Of a stretch of 64,000 bases of DNA, positions 22,986 to 35,273 are shown in pieces (the first letter of the stretch is position 1; every line of letters begins with the position of its first letter). The notes beneath the pieces were generated by a model, which made no database searches, had not been told where the DNA came from, and saw only the letters and a list, made by a program, of their open reading frames with translations. This DNA is from Okapia johnstoni (taxonomy: Eukaryota > Chordata > Mammalia > Artiodactyla > Giraffidae). Both the position numbers and the translations under genes were made by a program. The stretch covers positions 73,638,385 through 73,702,384 of the forward strand of contig CM044315.1 of the NCBI GenBank assembly GCA_024291935.2. The letters run 5' to 3'.

Positions 22986-24679
22986 ATTCTCTCTTGCTAA
23001 CATTTTGCCCTCTGACATGTGAATTGTGGCGATTACTATCTTTAGGAAAAACCAGGAGCTAAAACTGCTAGTGGTCCTCTTTCGGAGTTTTATGCTAAAA
23101 GAAACTTTTAATACAAAATAAATATGTATTTCACTGATAGGCAATCTCAGAAACAATGATCTAAATGTTTGAATTTGGTATCAGTATTAAGTAATTGTGT
23201 ATTTACTCCAAGAGGCATTTTCTAAAATGGCCACTCCCTACGACATTGTTCTCAGTTCCTTTGCCTCGCTTTAATTTGCTTTATAGCAGCTGACATTTTA
23301 CTATATATGCATTGTTGGTTGTATGTCTCTTTAACTAGAATTAAATCCACAGGATAAGGTCTTTGGCATATTCGTTACTGAATCCTTGTCATCTAAAATA
23401 GAGCCTAGCAAGTTATAAGAACTATGTAAAATTTGTTGGATATATGCATGAATGAAACATGAAATTTAGGGGGGCCAATACTATTCAGTATAAAGTACAG
23501 AAAATAAAATGAAATGTATTCTTTCATTAAAACAATGAGAAAATGACATACATGAGGACAGAGTTTGGAGTTTAGGAACTTGGAGACAATGTCGCCAAGG
23601 TTATATGGAGAAATGAAAACAGTTATTATGATAGGAGACAGGCTTGTAGGCAACGTTTTCTCTCCCTTTCTTTTTATTCCTGGTATTAGTGTTTCAAAAC
23701 GGTTTATGCACTGAAAAAAAAAAAAACTTAAAAAAACCCATCATTTTCCTGAGTCAGATGAAAGTATGGATAGAGTATTATGGTTGCCAAACTTATTCCT
23801 GACAAATGGGGCTCTATATTCCATATAGGAAGGAACAGTCTCTGGAGCTTTCAGAGAGAAAAATAAAGACAGAGAAGGCGGAAGATTTGCTTAGTGTTTG
23901 AAGAGTAAATCACAGAATATGTTATAATTAAAGGATGTGGGGAGAAGGGGACAGAAACTAACTTCCCTGGTCTGTGTCCAGAGGCTGTGTTCTGAATTTA
24001 ACAATAGAACACCAATAACCAGGCAGGGCCGGAACATAGAGTCACACATTTTGTTCATGTCACAAAGGTGCCTGAGGCAGGAAACAAGTGGCAGCTGAAA
24101 TTCAGACCCTGCTCTACTCTCTAAGCCACTGAAACCTAGTATAGGGCTGTATCTTCCCAGAGGATGTACTTTTTTCTAATTTTCACACAGGCATTGCAGG
24201 GGATGGGTATTGGAATAGGCCTTTGACTTAGCATGTTGGAGTCTGATGCCAAGTAAAATAACCTCTTCGTTGAACCATATCAATCTCTACTCCCGTAAGG
24301 ATTAAGGTTGGGCTTAATATGTAGTCTTCAGATAATCATATGAAGAGACATGAATAACATTTATGACCCACAGTTCATTACCCAGTCTTGCACTCTTGTT
24401 GGAAGACAGAAGTTTAAATGCTACTGGATATAAATATAGAACATTAAATAATCTTATCTTCCTCTAATCCTATTGCTGTGATTTAATGAAGAAATGGGGT
24501 TGCAGAGTTGCAAATAGAAACAAAGTAAAGCTTTGGAGTCACAACTCTTAGAATCAATAGGAAAAACATTAGATTGAAATGAAGTCTCCGATCCCCTTCT
24601 CCCTATATCTCTCTGACTACCTCAGGAAAAAACAGAATAATTTCAGGTTTATACTACTCACATTTTCCACCTCAATCAT
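22986..24679. other. Mostly unassigned flank with minor old repeats
   Basis: A short L2-like end lies near 23375-23450 and a MIR-like core may lie near 24050-24130. An A-rich patch sits at 23713-23736. No gene recognised. Confidence 0.35.
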
Positions 24680-24810
24680 GTGAACCCCTCATCGTTTCCC
24701 AAATATTCCATGTTCTCTCATGCCACCTATTCTCAGCCCATGCCTAGATAGTCTTTCACTGTCTTGTCTCCTTAGGCAATTCTCTTTAGCTTTTAAAACT
24801 CAGTTCTAAT

Positions 24811-25315
24811 AAAAAGGAATGCATTTGAATCAGTTCTAATGAGGTGGATGAACCTGGAACCTATTATACAGACTGAAGTAAGTCAGAAAGAGAAAGACAA
24901 ATACTGTATATTAATGCATATATATGAAATTTAGAAAGATGGTACCAATGATCCTACATGCAGAGCAGGAAAGGAGACATAGATGTAAAGAACAACTTTT
25001 GGACTCAGTGGGAGAAGGCGAGGGTAGGATGATCTGAGAGAATACCATTGAAACATATACATTACCATATGTAAAACAGATGACTAGCCCAAGTTTGATG
25101 CATAAAGCAGGGCACCTAAAGCCAGTGCTCTGGGATAACCCAGAGGGATAGGGTGGGGAGGGATGTGGGAGGGGGCTTCAGGATGAGGGGGACACATGCA
25201 TACCTGTGACTGATTCATGTTGATGTATGGCAACAACCATCATGATATTGTAAAGTAATTATTCTCCAATTAAAATAAATTAATTAAAAAAATAAAATAC
25301 TTGGGCAAAGTAATA
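24811..25315 (+). mobile_element. L1-BT 3' end (sense)
   Basis: It begins with the 'aatgaggtggatgaacctgg' region of the L1-BT 3' end, continues through AAAACAGATGACTAGCCC, and ends TGATGTATGGCAACAACC followed by 'taaagtaattattctccaat' and an AT-rich tail. 5'-truncated to about 0.5 kb. Confidence 0.88.
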
Positions 25316-25319
25316 AAAA

Positions 25320-25965
25320 AAGAAATTCAGTTCAGTCACTCAGTCATGTCTGACTCTTTGTGATCCCATGGACTGCAGCAAGCCAGGCTTCACTGTCCAT
25401 CACCAACTCCCGTAGCTTGTTCAAACTCATGTCCATCAAGTTGTTGATGCCATCCAATTATCTCATCCTCTGTCATCCCCTTCTCCTCCTGCCTTCAATC
25501 TTTCCCAGCATCAGGGTCTTTTCCAATGAGTCAGTTCTTCACATCAGGTGACCAAATTATTGGAGCTTTAGCTTCAGCATCAGTCCTTCCAATGAACATT
25601 CAGGACTGATTTCCTTTAGGATAGACTGGTTGGACTCCCTGCAGTCCAAGGGACTCTCAAGAATCTTCTCCAACACCACAGTTCAAAAGCATCAATTCTT
25701 TGGCACTCAGCCTTCTTTATAGCCCAACTCTCACATGCATACATGACTACTGGAAAAACTGTAGCTATGACCAGATGGACCTTTGTCGGTAATGTCTTTG
25801 CTTTTTAATATACTGTCTAGGTTGATCATGCTTTTCTTCCAAGAAGCAAGCATCTTTTAATTTCGAGGCTGCAATCATCATCTGCAGTGATTTTGGAGCC
25901 CCAAAAAATAAAGTCAGCCACTGTTTCCCCATCTATTTGCCATGAAGTGATGGGACCAGATTCCA
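25320..25965 (-). mobile_element. BovB LINE, 3' segment of a twin-primed insertion
   Basis: Antisense BovB 3' end from TTCAGTTCAGTCACTCAG to the region encoding the end of the RT domain. It meets, at about 25955-25975, a BovB segment in the opposite orientation. Together they form one 5'-inverted copy. Confidence 0.9.
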
Positions 25966-27068
25966 TGATCGGTAGGTGCCCAATATGCTACTGGAGATCA
26001 GTGGAGAAATAATTCCAGAAGAATGAAGAGAGGGAGCCAAAGCAAAAACAACACCCAGCTGTGGATGTGATTGGTGATGGAAGTAAAGTCTGATGCTTTA
26101 AAGAACACATGCAATGTTAGGTCCATGAATCAAGGTAAATTGGAAGTGGTCAAAAAGGAGATGGCAAGAGTGAACATTGACGTTATAGGAATTAGTGAAG
26201 TGAAATGGACTGGAATGGGTGAATTTAATTCAGAAGACCATTATATCTGCTACTGTGGGCACAAATCCCTTAGAAGAAATGGAGTAGCCATCATAGTCAA
26301 CAAATGAGTCCGAAATGCAGTACTTAGGTGCAATCTCAAAAACAACAGAATGATCTCTGTTCATTTCCAAGGCAAACCATTCAGTATCACAGTAATCCAA
26401 GTCTATGCCTCAACCAGTAATGCTGAAGAAGCTGAAGTTGAACGGTTTCTATGAAGACCTACAAGACCTTTTAGAACTAACACCCAGAAAAGATGTCCTT
26501 TTCATTATAGGGGACTGGAATGCAAAAGTAGGAAGTCAAGAGATACCTGGAGTAACAGGCAAATTTGGCCTTGGAGTACAGAATGAAGCAGAGCAAAGGC
26601 TAACAGAGTTCTCTCAAGAGAACGCACTGGTCATAGCAAACACCCTCTTCCAACAACACAAGAGAAGACTCTACACATGGACATCACCAGATGGTCAATA
26701 CTGAAATCAGATTGATTATATTCTTTGCAGCCAAAGATGGAGAAGCTCTATACAGTCAGCAAAAATAAGACCGGGAGCTGACTGTGGCTCAGATCATGAA
26801 CTCCTTATTGCCAAATTCAGTCTTAAATTGAAGAAAGTAGAGAAAACCACTAGATCATTCAGGTATGACCTAAGTCAAATCCCTTATGATTATATAGTGG
26901 AAGTAACAAATAGATTCAAGGGATTAGATCTGATAGACAGAGTGCCTGAAGAACTATGGATGGAGGTTAGTGACATTGTACAGGAGGCAGAGATCAAGAC
27001 CATAACCAAGAAAAAGAAATGCAAAAGGGCAAAATGGTTGTCTGAGGAGGGCTTAGAAAAAAAGACTT
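25966..27068 (+). mobile_element. BovB LINE, inverted 5' segment with endonuclease domain
   Basis: The plus strand encodes the APE-type endonuclease of BovB: NVRSMNQGKLEVVKKEM and VIGISEVKWTG at 26110-26220, where the Glu of SEVKW is the metal-binding residue, then IIGDWNAKVGSQ near 26500. It stops at about 27068 within the linker before the RT domain. Frames are broken by stops at 26307 and 26702. This is the only endonuclease-encoding BovB part in the window. Confidence 0.9.
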
Positions 27069-27193
27069 AAAAAAAAAGAAGCTCTAAAGTCACTTCTCTA
27101 GGAGGCCTGCTGATACTTCCTCTACCCCACTGTAGATATTTCCTCCCTCTTCAGTGTTCCCTCAGGATTTGGCATAACTCTCTAACAGCATCT

Positions 27194-27388
27194 GGCTTCC
27201 CTTGTGGCTAAGATGGTAAATAACCTGCCTGCAATGCAGGAGACCCAGATTCTTCCCTGGAGAAGACAATAGCAACTCAGTCCAGTACCCTTGCCTGGAG
27301 AATTCCATGAACAGAGGAGCTTGGCAGGCTACAGTCCATGGGGTCTCAAAGAGTCAGACAAATGACTGAGCAACTATCAATTTCATTT
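27194..27388 (+). mobile_element. Bov-tA SINE
   Basis: GGCTTCCCTTGTGGCTAAG head to a GACTGAGCAAC tail. Target-site duplication of 13 bp with one mismatch: TCTAACAGCATCT (27181-27193) and TCTAATAGCATCT (27389-27401). It sits inside L2. Confidence 0.92.
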
Positions 27389-27639
27389 TCTAATAGCATC
27401 TAGCATTATCTGTTAACATATCTACTGATCTCATTAGACTATGGGCTGTTCTAGAATAGAGTTTATACCTTTTCAATGTTTATATCCTGTCTCAGCATCT
27501 AATATGATATCTAACAGACAGGGACATTTCAGAAATGCTTGCTGAATCATGAATGAATGAGTGCTATGACTCATGCATGCATCTGGAGGCAGAAGATCTG
27601 GATTCAACACTTTGTTTTGCTGTTAACTTTCTTTATGAG

Positions 27640-29535
27640 GCAGAATAAATATGGCCACAAATTCTTTGATGCTCCTTCTATTGAGATGATGTTCATATCC
27701 TTTCCCTTTGTATCTGAGTAGACTCTGTAACTGCTTTCAGTCAGTTCAGTTCAGTCACTCAGTTGTGTCCAACTCTTTGCAACCCCATGGACTGCAGCAT
27801 GCCAGGCCTCTGTGTCCATCATCAACTCCTGGAGATTACTCAAACTCATGTCCATTGAGTTGGTGATGCCATCCAACCATCTCATCCTCTGTCATCCCCT
27901 TCTCCTCTTGCCTTAAATATTTCCCAGCATCAGAGTCTTTTCAGATGAGTCAGTTCTTCACATTAGGTGGCCAAATTGGAGTTTCAGCATCAACATCAGT
28001 CCTTCCAGTGAATATTCAGGACTGATCTCCCTTAGAATGGACAGGTTGGATCTCCTTGCAGTCCAAGGGACTCTCAAGAGTCTTCTCCAACATCACAGCT
28101 CAAAAGCATCAGTTCTTCAGCACTCAACTTTGTAGTCCAACTCTCACGTACATACATGACTACTGGAAAAACCATAGCCTTGACTAGACAGGCCTTTGTC
28201 GGCAAAGTAATATCTCTGCTTTTTAATGTGCTGTCTAGGTTGGTCGTAACTTTTCTTTCAAGGAGTAAATGTCTTTTAATTTCATGGCTGCAATCACCAT
28301 CTGCATTGATTTTGGAGACCCCAAAGTAAAGTCTGCCATTGTTTCTACTGTTTTCCCATCTATTTGCCATGAAGTGATGGGACTGGATGCCATGATCTTA
28401 GTTTTCTGAATGTTGAGCTTTAAGCCAACTTTTTCACTCTCCTCTTTCACTTTCATCAAGTGGCTTCTTTTTCACTTTCTGCCATAAGGGTGGTGTCATC
28501 TGCATATTTGAAGTTGATATTTCTCCCGGCAATCTTGATTCCAGCCTGCGCTTCATCCAGCCCAGTGTTTCTCAGGATGCACTCTGCATATAAGTTAAAT
28601 AAGCAGGGTGACAATATACAGCCTTGACGTACTCCTTTCCTGATTTGGAACCAGTCTATTGTTCCATGTCCAGTTCTAACTGTTGCTTCCTGACCTGCGT
28701 ACAGATTTCTCAAGAAGCAGGTCAGGTGGTCTGGTATTCCCATCTCTTTCAGAATTTTCCAGTTTGCTGTGATCCACACAGTCAAAGGCTTTGGCATAGT
28801 CAATAAAGCAGAAATAGATGTTTTTCTGGAACTCTCTTGCTTTTCCTATGATCCAACAGATGTTGGCAATTTGATCTCTGGTTCCTCTGCCTTTTCTAAA
28901 TCCAGCGTGAACACCTGGAAGTTCACGGTTCATGTATTGTTGAAGCCTGGCTTGGAGAATTTTGAGCATTACTTTACTAGCGTGTGAGGTGAGTACAATT
29001 TTGCGGTAGTTTGATCATTCTTTGGCATTGCCTTTCTCTAGCTAATAAATAAAATATGGCAGAAATTGACAGTTTCAAAGCCCAGGACTAAAAAACTGGA
29101 AGCTTCCATTTCCTCTTTCTTGGAACACTGATTCTTGAATTTCTTGGGTGTCATATAAGATGTTTGACAACCCTTCTGGACATACTTCATGAACAGGCTT
29201 TGAGACTACATGCAGAAGAGAAGAGCCTGAATGAGCCCAGCCTTCAAGAGAGGGACAAAGAGAAGGCCTTCAAAAGAAGGTAAGTCTAGCCTTGCTAATG
29301 TCTCAGTCATGTGAGTGAAGCTATCTTGGATCCTTCAGATCAGCTCAACTGTCAGCTGAATACCATCAGCTGACCCCAGTTCATTTCATATGGAGCTGAA
29401 GAACTGGTCATTCAAGCCTTACCTCAAATATTGACACACAAAATTGAGAGAGAAAATGATTTTTTTTTTAAAGTTACTAAGCTTTGGGAAAGTTTGTTAG
29501 GGAACAACTGGTAACCACAATAGAAGTTGATAACT
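27640..29535 (+). mobile_element. MLT1-type LTR, split by BovB
   Basis: The 5' part (27640-27738, 'ggcagaataaatatggccac', 'tctgtaactgctttc') and the 3' part (29042-29535, 'aatatggcagaaattgaca', 'ggaacactgattcttg', 'tgagtgaagctatcttgga', 'aagttactaagctttggg') follow the order of a MaLR MLT1 LTR. It is about 590 bp when joined. Confidence 0.75.
27739..29041 (-). mobile_element. BovB LINE, 5'-truncated (1.3 kb)
   Basis: Antisense copy encoding RT motifs on the minus strand: HAGFRKGRGTRDQ near 28900, GVRQGCILSPCLF near 28610 and KYADDTT near 28500. Broken by frameshifts near 28450 and 28740. It ends in the CAGTTCAGTTCAG tail and is inserted in the MLT1 LTR. Confidence 0.92.
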
Positions 29536-29929
29536 GGTAATTGGACACTTTTGTAACCCAAACCCAAATATGTGACATTAATTTTGAGACTGGGAAATGG
29601 GTAGGAACTTGAAGGACCTTGAGGAGTCTGTTAGTGAAAGCTAGAAAGATCTGGAGGAGGTGGAGATCACTTTCAGAACAGTCAAGAAATTGTTATTGGA
29701 AGCCAGAGGAAGGTTTGACAACAAGGTTACCTATAGTAACATGGAAAATAGAAAGGTGCATAATGAACTTGAGGATCTAGTTGGGGAGTTTCTAGACAGA
29801 AAGTCCAAAGTGTCAACTTGCTTCTTGTAGCTATTTATAATTAAATATGAGAATAGAGAAGCAAACTAAAAAAGAACCCAGGATAGTATTTCCAAGCAGC
29901 ACAAGAAATGTTTAGTTTCCATTTATCAC

Positions 29930-30490
29930 CATACAGTTGATCCCTTTTACTCATTTCACTCTCCCCACCCTCCTTTCTCTCTGGAAACCACTACTTTGTT
30001 CTCTGCACCTATGTGTTTGTTTTTGCTTAGTTTTATTTTTTTATACTCCACATATGAATGAAATCGTAAAGTATTTGTCTTTCTCTAAGTTATTTCACTT
30101 GGCCTAATACCCTCAAGATTCACCCATGTTATGGCAAATGGCAGGTTTCGTCTTTTTATGGCTGAGTAGTATTTCTGTGTGTGTGTGCATCTGTGTGTGT
30201 GTGTGTGTCTGTGTGTATGTATACACATACATACCACATCTTCTTTACCCATTCATCTGTTGATGGGCACTTAGGTTGTTTCCATATCTTAGCTCTTGTA
30301 TATAATGCTATGGTGAACATAGGGGTATGTATATCTTTTCTAATTACTATTATCACATTCTTTGGGTATACACCCAGAAGTAGACTAGCTGGATCATATT
30401 ATAGTTCTATTCTTATTTTTTTGAGGAAACTCAATACTGTTTTCCATATGGCTGCACCAATTTACATTCTCACCAATAGTGTAGGTCAGA
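29930..30490 (-). mobile_element. Old L1 3'UTR, antisense, with (TG)n
   Basis: Typical antisense L1 3' text: 'catatgaatgaaatcgtaaa', 'cattcatctgttgatggg', 'ggtatacacccagaagtag'. A (GT)n tract at 30174-30216 has expanded inside it. Confidence 0.75.
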
Positions 30491-31384
30491 AAGATTTAAG
30501 GCAGTGTCTCATAGATGCTTTCAAAGTTATTCTTAGTGGAAACAAATTTTTTCTGAGGATCTCAATGCTGTGCCTTATGGATACTCTGTGTTAAACAGTG
30601 GGGTTTCTAAGAGTCTTAAGGGTGTCATTCCACAGCAGGTTCACAGGGGGACCAAGGTCGAGAAATACTATCTGAAAGATTTGTGTGTGTGTGTTTTGGA
30701 TAATGGAATAGAGTATAATTCGATACACAGGAAATCCCCCAAATTTTAAAAGGATTACGTTAGTTTGGCCTGAAACTGACAGAGACAGTATGAAATGAAA
30801 AGAAGTCTTTGGACTCCCAGTCTACTATAGGCAGAGAGCAGGCTGAAAAAACTATTCAACTATAAAAATGGGCTATTTCTTGTTGAAAAAGAAGGGTGAC
30901 TCAGAGGGCAGAACCAAAAGTCACAGAGACTCATTCCCAGGGAGCAGAAGTAGGCCTTAATTAAAGAACTGGCATCAAGTATTTGGCTAGATTTCAGACT
31001 TTCTAAGCACTAGTGACTGCTTTGTACTTCTATTCCTTCTACCATCATAACCACCAGCCTCTTTTGAACAGAGTGTCTACAGCAGTTACTTTATGTCTGC
31101 TCACCATTGTAATCAATAGTTGGGTGTATATGGGGAAGGTAACTTTTTTGTTCAGGGATCTTCAATGGAAAAGAATAGTGCTAAAGAAACTACACCCTAG
31201 GAACTACATCTGAGGATATTCATCCACGCCTGGAACTTATTCAGATGATGAGATCATGGACGTTGACCCCGAGTCTGATGCTATAATAGGCTGAGTTTGG
31301 AGGGGCAGGTCCTTTGAGGAGGTGAATGTATTGTGCTGCGGGAAAAATGTAAATAATTTGTGGCCAGAGGGCAGATGGTAACAG
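30491..31384. other. Unassigned sequence
   Basis: No gene, and no repeat family recognised with confidence. A short (TG)n lies near 30680. Confidence 0.35.
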
Positions 31385-31648
31385 ATTAAAGATGGCTGTA
31401 AATTCTTTGACCCTCCTCCCAGTGACAGATGGGGTCTGTGTGTCCTCCCCTGGAGTCTGGATGGGCTCTATGATTGTTTTGACCAAGAGGATAGTGCGGA
31501 GGTGACACTGTGCTAGTTTCCAAGCCCAAGTCTTAAGAGACTGGTAATTCCCACTTCCTGTCTTCTGGGAACATTTTCTCTTTGAGCCCTAAGATTCCAC
31601 GTACTCTGACTGAAGTAACTTAGCATGTACAAGATGCCTTTATTATTT

Positions 31649-31862
31649 GGGCTTCCCTGGTGGCTCAGTGGTAAAGAATCTGCCTGCAATGCAGCAGCTT
31701 CAGGAGACTCGTTTTGATCCTTGGCTAGGGAAGATCCCCTGGAGAAGGAAATGGCAACCCACTCCAGTATTCTTGCCTAGAGAAGCCCATGGACAGAGGA
31801 GACCGTTGAGCTACAGTCCATGGGGTCTCAAAGAGTCAGACACAACTGAAGTGACTTAGCAT
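31649..31862 (+). mobile_element. Bov-tA SINE
   Basis: Sense copy from GGGCTTCCCTGGTGGCTCAG to a CACAACTGAAGTGACTTAGC end. Well preserved. Inserted in the MLT1 LTR. Confidence 0.93.
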
Positions 31863-31894
31863 GTACTCTAGCAGAGAGATCACATTGAAACTAT

Positions 31895-32166
31895 CTGAAA
31901 GGGCAAGTGAAAGTGAATGTCTGACTCTTTGTAACCGCATGGAATTATCCAGGCCAGAATACTGGACTGGGTAGCCTTTTCCTTCTTAAGGGGATCTTCC
32001 CAACCCAGGGATTGAACCCAGGTCTCCCACAATGCAGGCAAATTCTTTACCAGCTGAGCCATACTGGAGTGGCTCTCTTCTCCAGGGGATCTTCCTCACC
32101 CAGAAGTCAAACCGGGGTCTTCTGCATTGCAGGCAGGTTCTTTCCAGCTAAGCTACCAGGGAAGCC
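31895..32166 (-). mobile_element. Bov-tA/BOV-A2 SINE, rearranged
   Basis: Antisense: tail at 31898, one tRNA-like head ending near 32063 (CCAGCTGAGCCATACTGG), then a second partial head unit ending CTACCAGGGAAGCC at 32166. Two overlapping or tandem units. Confidence 0.8.
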
Positions 32167-32559
32167 TTTTCTGGAAGGGAAGAGGGGGCCAAATGAAGCC
32201 AAGGTTCAAGGCATTGAGTGAAGCCTAAAGAATATCATTGGGTGATCTCACTTGACTTCATGTGGAGAAGAAAAAGCAACTATCCTAGCTCTGACTGGAT
32301 TCCTGAGTCACAAAATTATGAGAAATAATAAAATGGTTGTTATCTAAGCTGCTGAACTCTGGGATAATTACTGTTACACAGCAGTAAATAACTGAGATCT
32401 CCATGACCTTGAGTCAGTCTCTTCTCTCTAGAACTACTTCTTCAGCTTGGGCAGTGTTGGGTTAGATTAGGTGAACTCTAAGAGTCTCAATAGCTCTGAT
32501 TTTCAGTTTGGATGCAGTTGAAGGCATTTGGACTACACCAAATGGCATTTAGCCATCTG

Positions 32560-32880
32560 TAGAATGACCAGAGGAACACAGAACATATATTGTTAGGTAT
32601 TCAATAAATATTTCAATGAGTTTTGAAGGATGAAGAAGAACTAGGTTAGCAGAAGGGAAGGGAAGAACACTTCAGGCAGAATGAACAGCATGTACAAAAA
32701 TGCAAAAACCTGGACAAACCTGAAATGCAAGCATTTTAGAATCGTTGAAGTAGCAAGTACAAGGAAGAGTGTGGCAGACAAAGCTGGAAAGGTAGACAAA
32801 GGCCAGATGGTGGAGAGACTTGTGTACCTAGCCGAAAGGTTTAGGCTTTGTCTACAGACCCTGGGAATCCTCTGAAGGAA
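32560..32880 (+). repeat. Old interspersed repeat segment (family A)
   Basis: The phrases 'aacacttcaggcagaatgaac', 'gtacaaaaatgcaaa' and 'ggccagatggtggagagactt' correspond in order to family A copies. Diverged. Confidence 0.4.
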
Positions 32881-32899
32881 AATTACCATTGAATCCTCT

Positions 32900-33240
32900 G
32901 TCAGATAAATGATGTTTTTCTTCCTTTTATACAATAGATACTGAGGTTTTGTCACTTGCCCAAGATCACATTGGGCTTCCCAGATGGCTCAGTGGGTAAA
33001 GAACCCACCTGCAATGCAGGAGACGTGAATTCGATCCCTGGGTCAGGAAGATCCCCTGGAGGAGAGCATGGAAACCCACTCCTGTATTCTTGCCTGGAGA
33101 ATCCCACGGACAGAGGAGCCTGGTGGGCTATAGTCCATGGGGTCGTAAAGAGTTGGACACAACTGAAGCGACTGAGCACACACACAAGATCACATTATTA
33201 GTAGGTGGCTGATCCAGGATATGAATCCATATCTAACAGC
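32900..33240 (+). mobile_element. MIR SINE, split by a Bov-tA
   Basis: MIR core text 'gtcacttgcccaagatcaca' at 32951-32970 continues after the SINE with 'ttagtaggtggctgatccagg' at 33197, the usual MIR order. Confidence 0.65.
32973..33185 (+). mobile_element. Bov-tA SINE with perfect target-site duplication
   Basis: Sense copy from GGGCTTCCCAGATGGCTCAG to a CGACTGAGCACAC tail. AAGATCACATT flanks it at 32962-32972 and 33186-33196. Confidence 0.95.
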
Positions 33241-33509
33241 TTTGAAAAAATATTTTTAAAAACTTCAGAAGTTAACATTACTTTATTTTAAAAATAATTT
33301 TGAATATATTCTATATGACTGATATTGTATAAAGTAGAAGAGACGTGAAAGTAAATGTCACAGGCAATATGAATTACTTATGATTAATTTTCCTTGGGGG
33401 AAATTGAAGAAATGATCAGTTTTCCATGGATAAATGAATAAAGTTTCTTAGAAAAGAGGACGTTTAATTCTGTTTATTAATTATTCATTTATTATTATTT
33501 TAAACTGGA

Positions 33510-33722
33510 GCTAACATTCATTGAGCTCAAACTATGTACCTGCCATTGTTCTAGGTGTTTTACATGTGCTATTTATATCTCACCCTGTGAAGCAGGTACT
33601 ATTATTTTCCACTTTTATTTCTAAAGCAAAGAGAGCTTAGGTAACTTGTTCAATTCACACATTTAGTAATCCTGGGTTAGATCCTGGTGAATCAGACATC
33701 ATGCTCTTAACCATAAGTAGAG
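33510..33722 (+). mobile_element. MIR SINE
   Basis: Nearly full order: 'ccattgttctaggtgtttta', 'aagcaggtactattatttt', 'gcttaggtaacttgttcaa', 'catgctcttaacca'. Confidence 0.75.
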
Positions 33723-33894
33723 ACATTTGAACTAGGCATTAAGATAAGAAGATTCCTATGCCAAAAAACATTTAAGAGAGAAAAACACATGCCAATATTT
33801 GATGGCATGAAAGTTCACGATGTTCTAAGAGTAGGGTTTCAGAGAAGTTTAGGGAAGTTTAGAGAAAGAACATTGTGCGCGTGTGTGTGTGGTA

Positions 33895-34240
33895 GGAAGC
33901 AGAGGGAGAGGATGAAAGAAGAATGATAGAAGAGGGTGCTAGGAAGGTAGTTTGTGGCCAGGTAATGGAAGGCCTGGAAGCTAGACAGAAGAGTTTGGAC
34001 TTGATCTTGTAGGCTATGGAGAGGCATTAAAGTTGCTTTTATTTCTTGTTCTTTTTTTTAATCAAAGGAATGCCATGATTAGGTCTGTGTTTCAGAGAGA
34101 GTTAATCTGATGCCAAGGAGAAATGGACTGAATGGAAGAGGCTGGAGGCATAGAGAAGGGAGTCAGGAATCAGGTGCCATGTCTGCTATCAATACCTGAA
34201 CTAGGATGATTATAGAGAGGATGGAGGAAAGGGAACCAAG
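33895..34240 (+). repeat. Old interspersed repeat segment (family A)
   Basis: It carries 'tggacttgatcttgtaggc', 'gaatgccatgattaggtctg' and 'ctggaggcatagagaagggag', the same order as the 3' half of the 43.8-kb copy. Confidence 0.45.
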
Positions 34241-34649
34241 GAACATGTGGACTAGTGCTTATTCTCATAGCTAATGTCTATTTACCAGCAGGCATAATAT
34301 TTTGAAAGATGATTAAATGCTGCCAGTTTTCCTTGGAGAGGCTTGGATGAAAGCGTATTTGGAAAGTCAGAAACTCTGCTTACAATTCAGTGGTCTTCTA
34401 CACAGGGCAAATTGGACACAGAGACTGTAAGAGGATATATGCACCAAAAAACTTTGAACACTTTAGTGTTTTCCTGGCCTTCCTATTTATGACACTGTGC
34501 CATCTATAGCTATGTGCCTTCTTTCTACCTCAAAGACAGGACATCAGTTGGATTTTAATAGCAGGTACCTTTCTGAGATCTGAAAATGTCCAGAGAATGC
34601 CCCTAAACTTCATCTGACCCAAATAAAACTGAACAAAATTGAGGAAGTC

Positions 34650-35020
34650 CAGATTCTACACATCCTACATTCTAGCCTTAACAGACATGACAAAGGAAAT
34701 TTGCTGGCACCTCCAACTCTTTTCACATCAATTCCATTTGCCTGAAAAGCTCTCCCTTCCCCTCTCCTCCTCTGTGAAGCAACTCAGATACACCTCTCTG
34801 AAGGCAAAGCTAGCAATGCACTCCTTTCTTCTCCCATAATGCCCTCCATATTTCTCTATTATAGCACTTTTCATCTATTTAATAGCTACTTGGTTATTTA
34901 TCTTTTCCCTCACCTGTGCTCTGAGCTATTTCTTTAAGAGGAAAGCTTTGATTCTGCTTATTTATTTATCTCCAGTGCCCGGCAAGACACCAAACACATA
35001 GGTAAATATTTGCTAAGTAA
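34650..35020 (+). mobile_element. L2 LINE 3' end
   Basis: Sense L2: 'gcctgaaaagctctcccttcc', 'caactcagatacacctctctg', then 'tttatctccagtgcccggc' and the final 'acataggtaaatatttgc'. Confidence 0.7.
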
Positions 35021-35273
35021 CTTGCAGTCAGCACATGAACACATGATAAAAAAAAAAAAAAACTTAAGGAAATTCTACTTATACTGCTTCTTTTTGATTT
35101 ATCAGCTTTAGGCCTTATCTTTCAAATACCTATTGTGGAAGATGAGTATTCATCTCTTCTATCACCCTAGATGCCTATTTTCCTCTCCCTTATATAGTTA
35201 ATGTATAACTTTTGACTAAATCAAAATTCAGTTTCTGAATTATTGTAAGTATTGGCTACTGCTAAGCTAAGTG

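Larger units (their letters stand above)
24680..27556 (+). mobile_element. L2 LINE 3' region in three pieces
   Basis: L2-like text at 24680-24810, 27075-27186 ('tcacttctctaggaggcctgc') and 27402-27556 reads as one element once the L1-BT, BovB and SINE insertions between are removed. No coding potential. Confidence 0.55.
31385..32410 (+). mobile_element. Second MLT1-type LTR, split by SINEs
   Basis: The 5' part (31385-31640: 'gatggctgtaaattctttga', 'ttgttttgaccaagagg', 'gtgacactgtgctagtttc') and 3' part (about 32215-32410: 'gtggagaagaaaaagcaac', 'tgagaaataataaaatgg', 'ctgctgaactctggg') match the order of the copy at 27.6-29.5 kb. It has poly(A)-signal-like AATAAA near 32327. Confidence 0.72.

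Noticed and set aside
30174..30216. (TG)n run as a candidate regulatory Z-DNA site
   Set aside because: Ordinary microsatellite expansion within an old L1 3'UTR; nothing nearby suggests a role.
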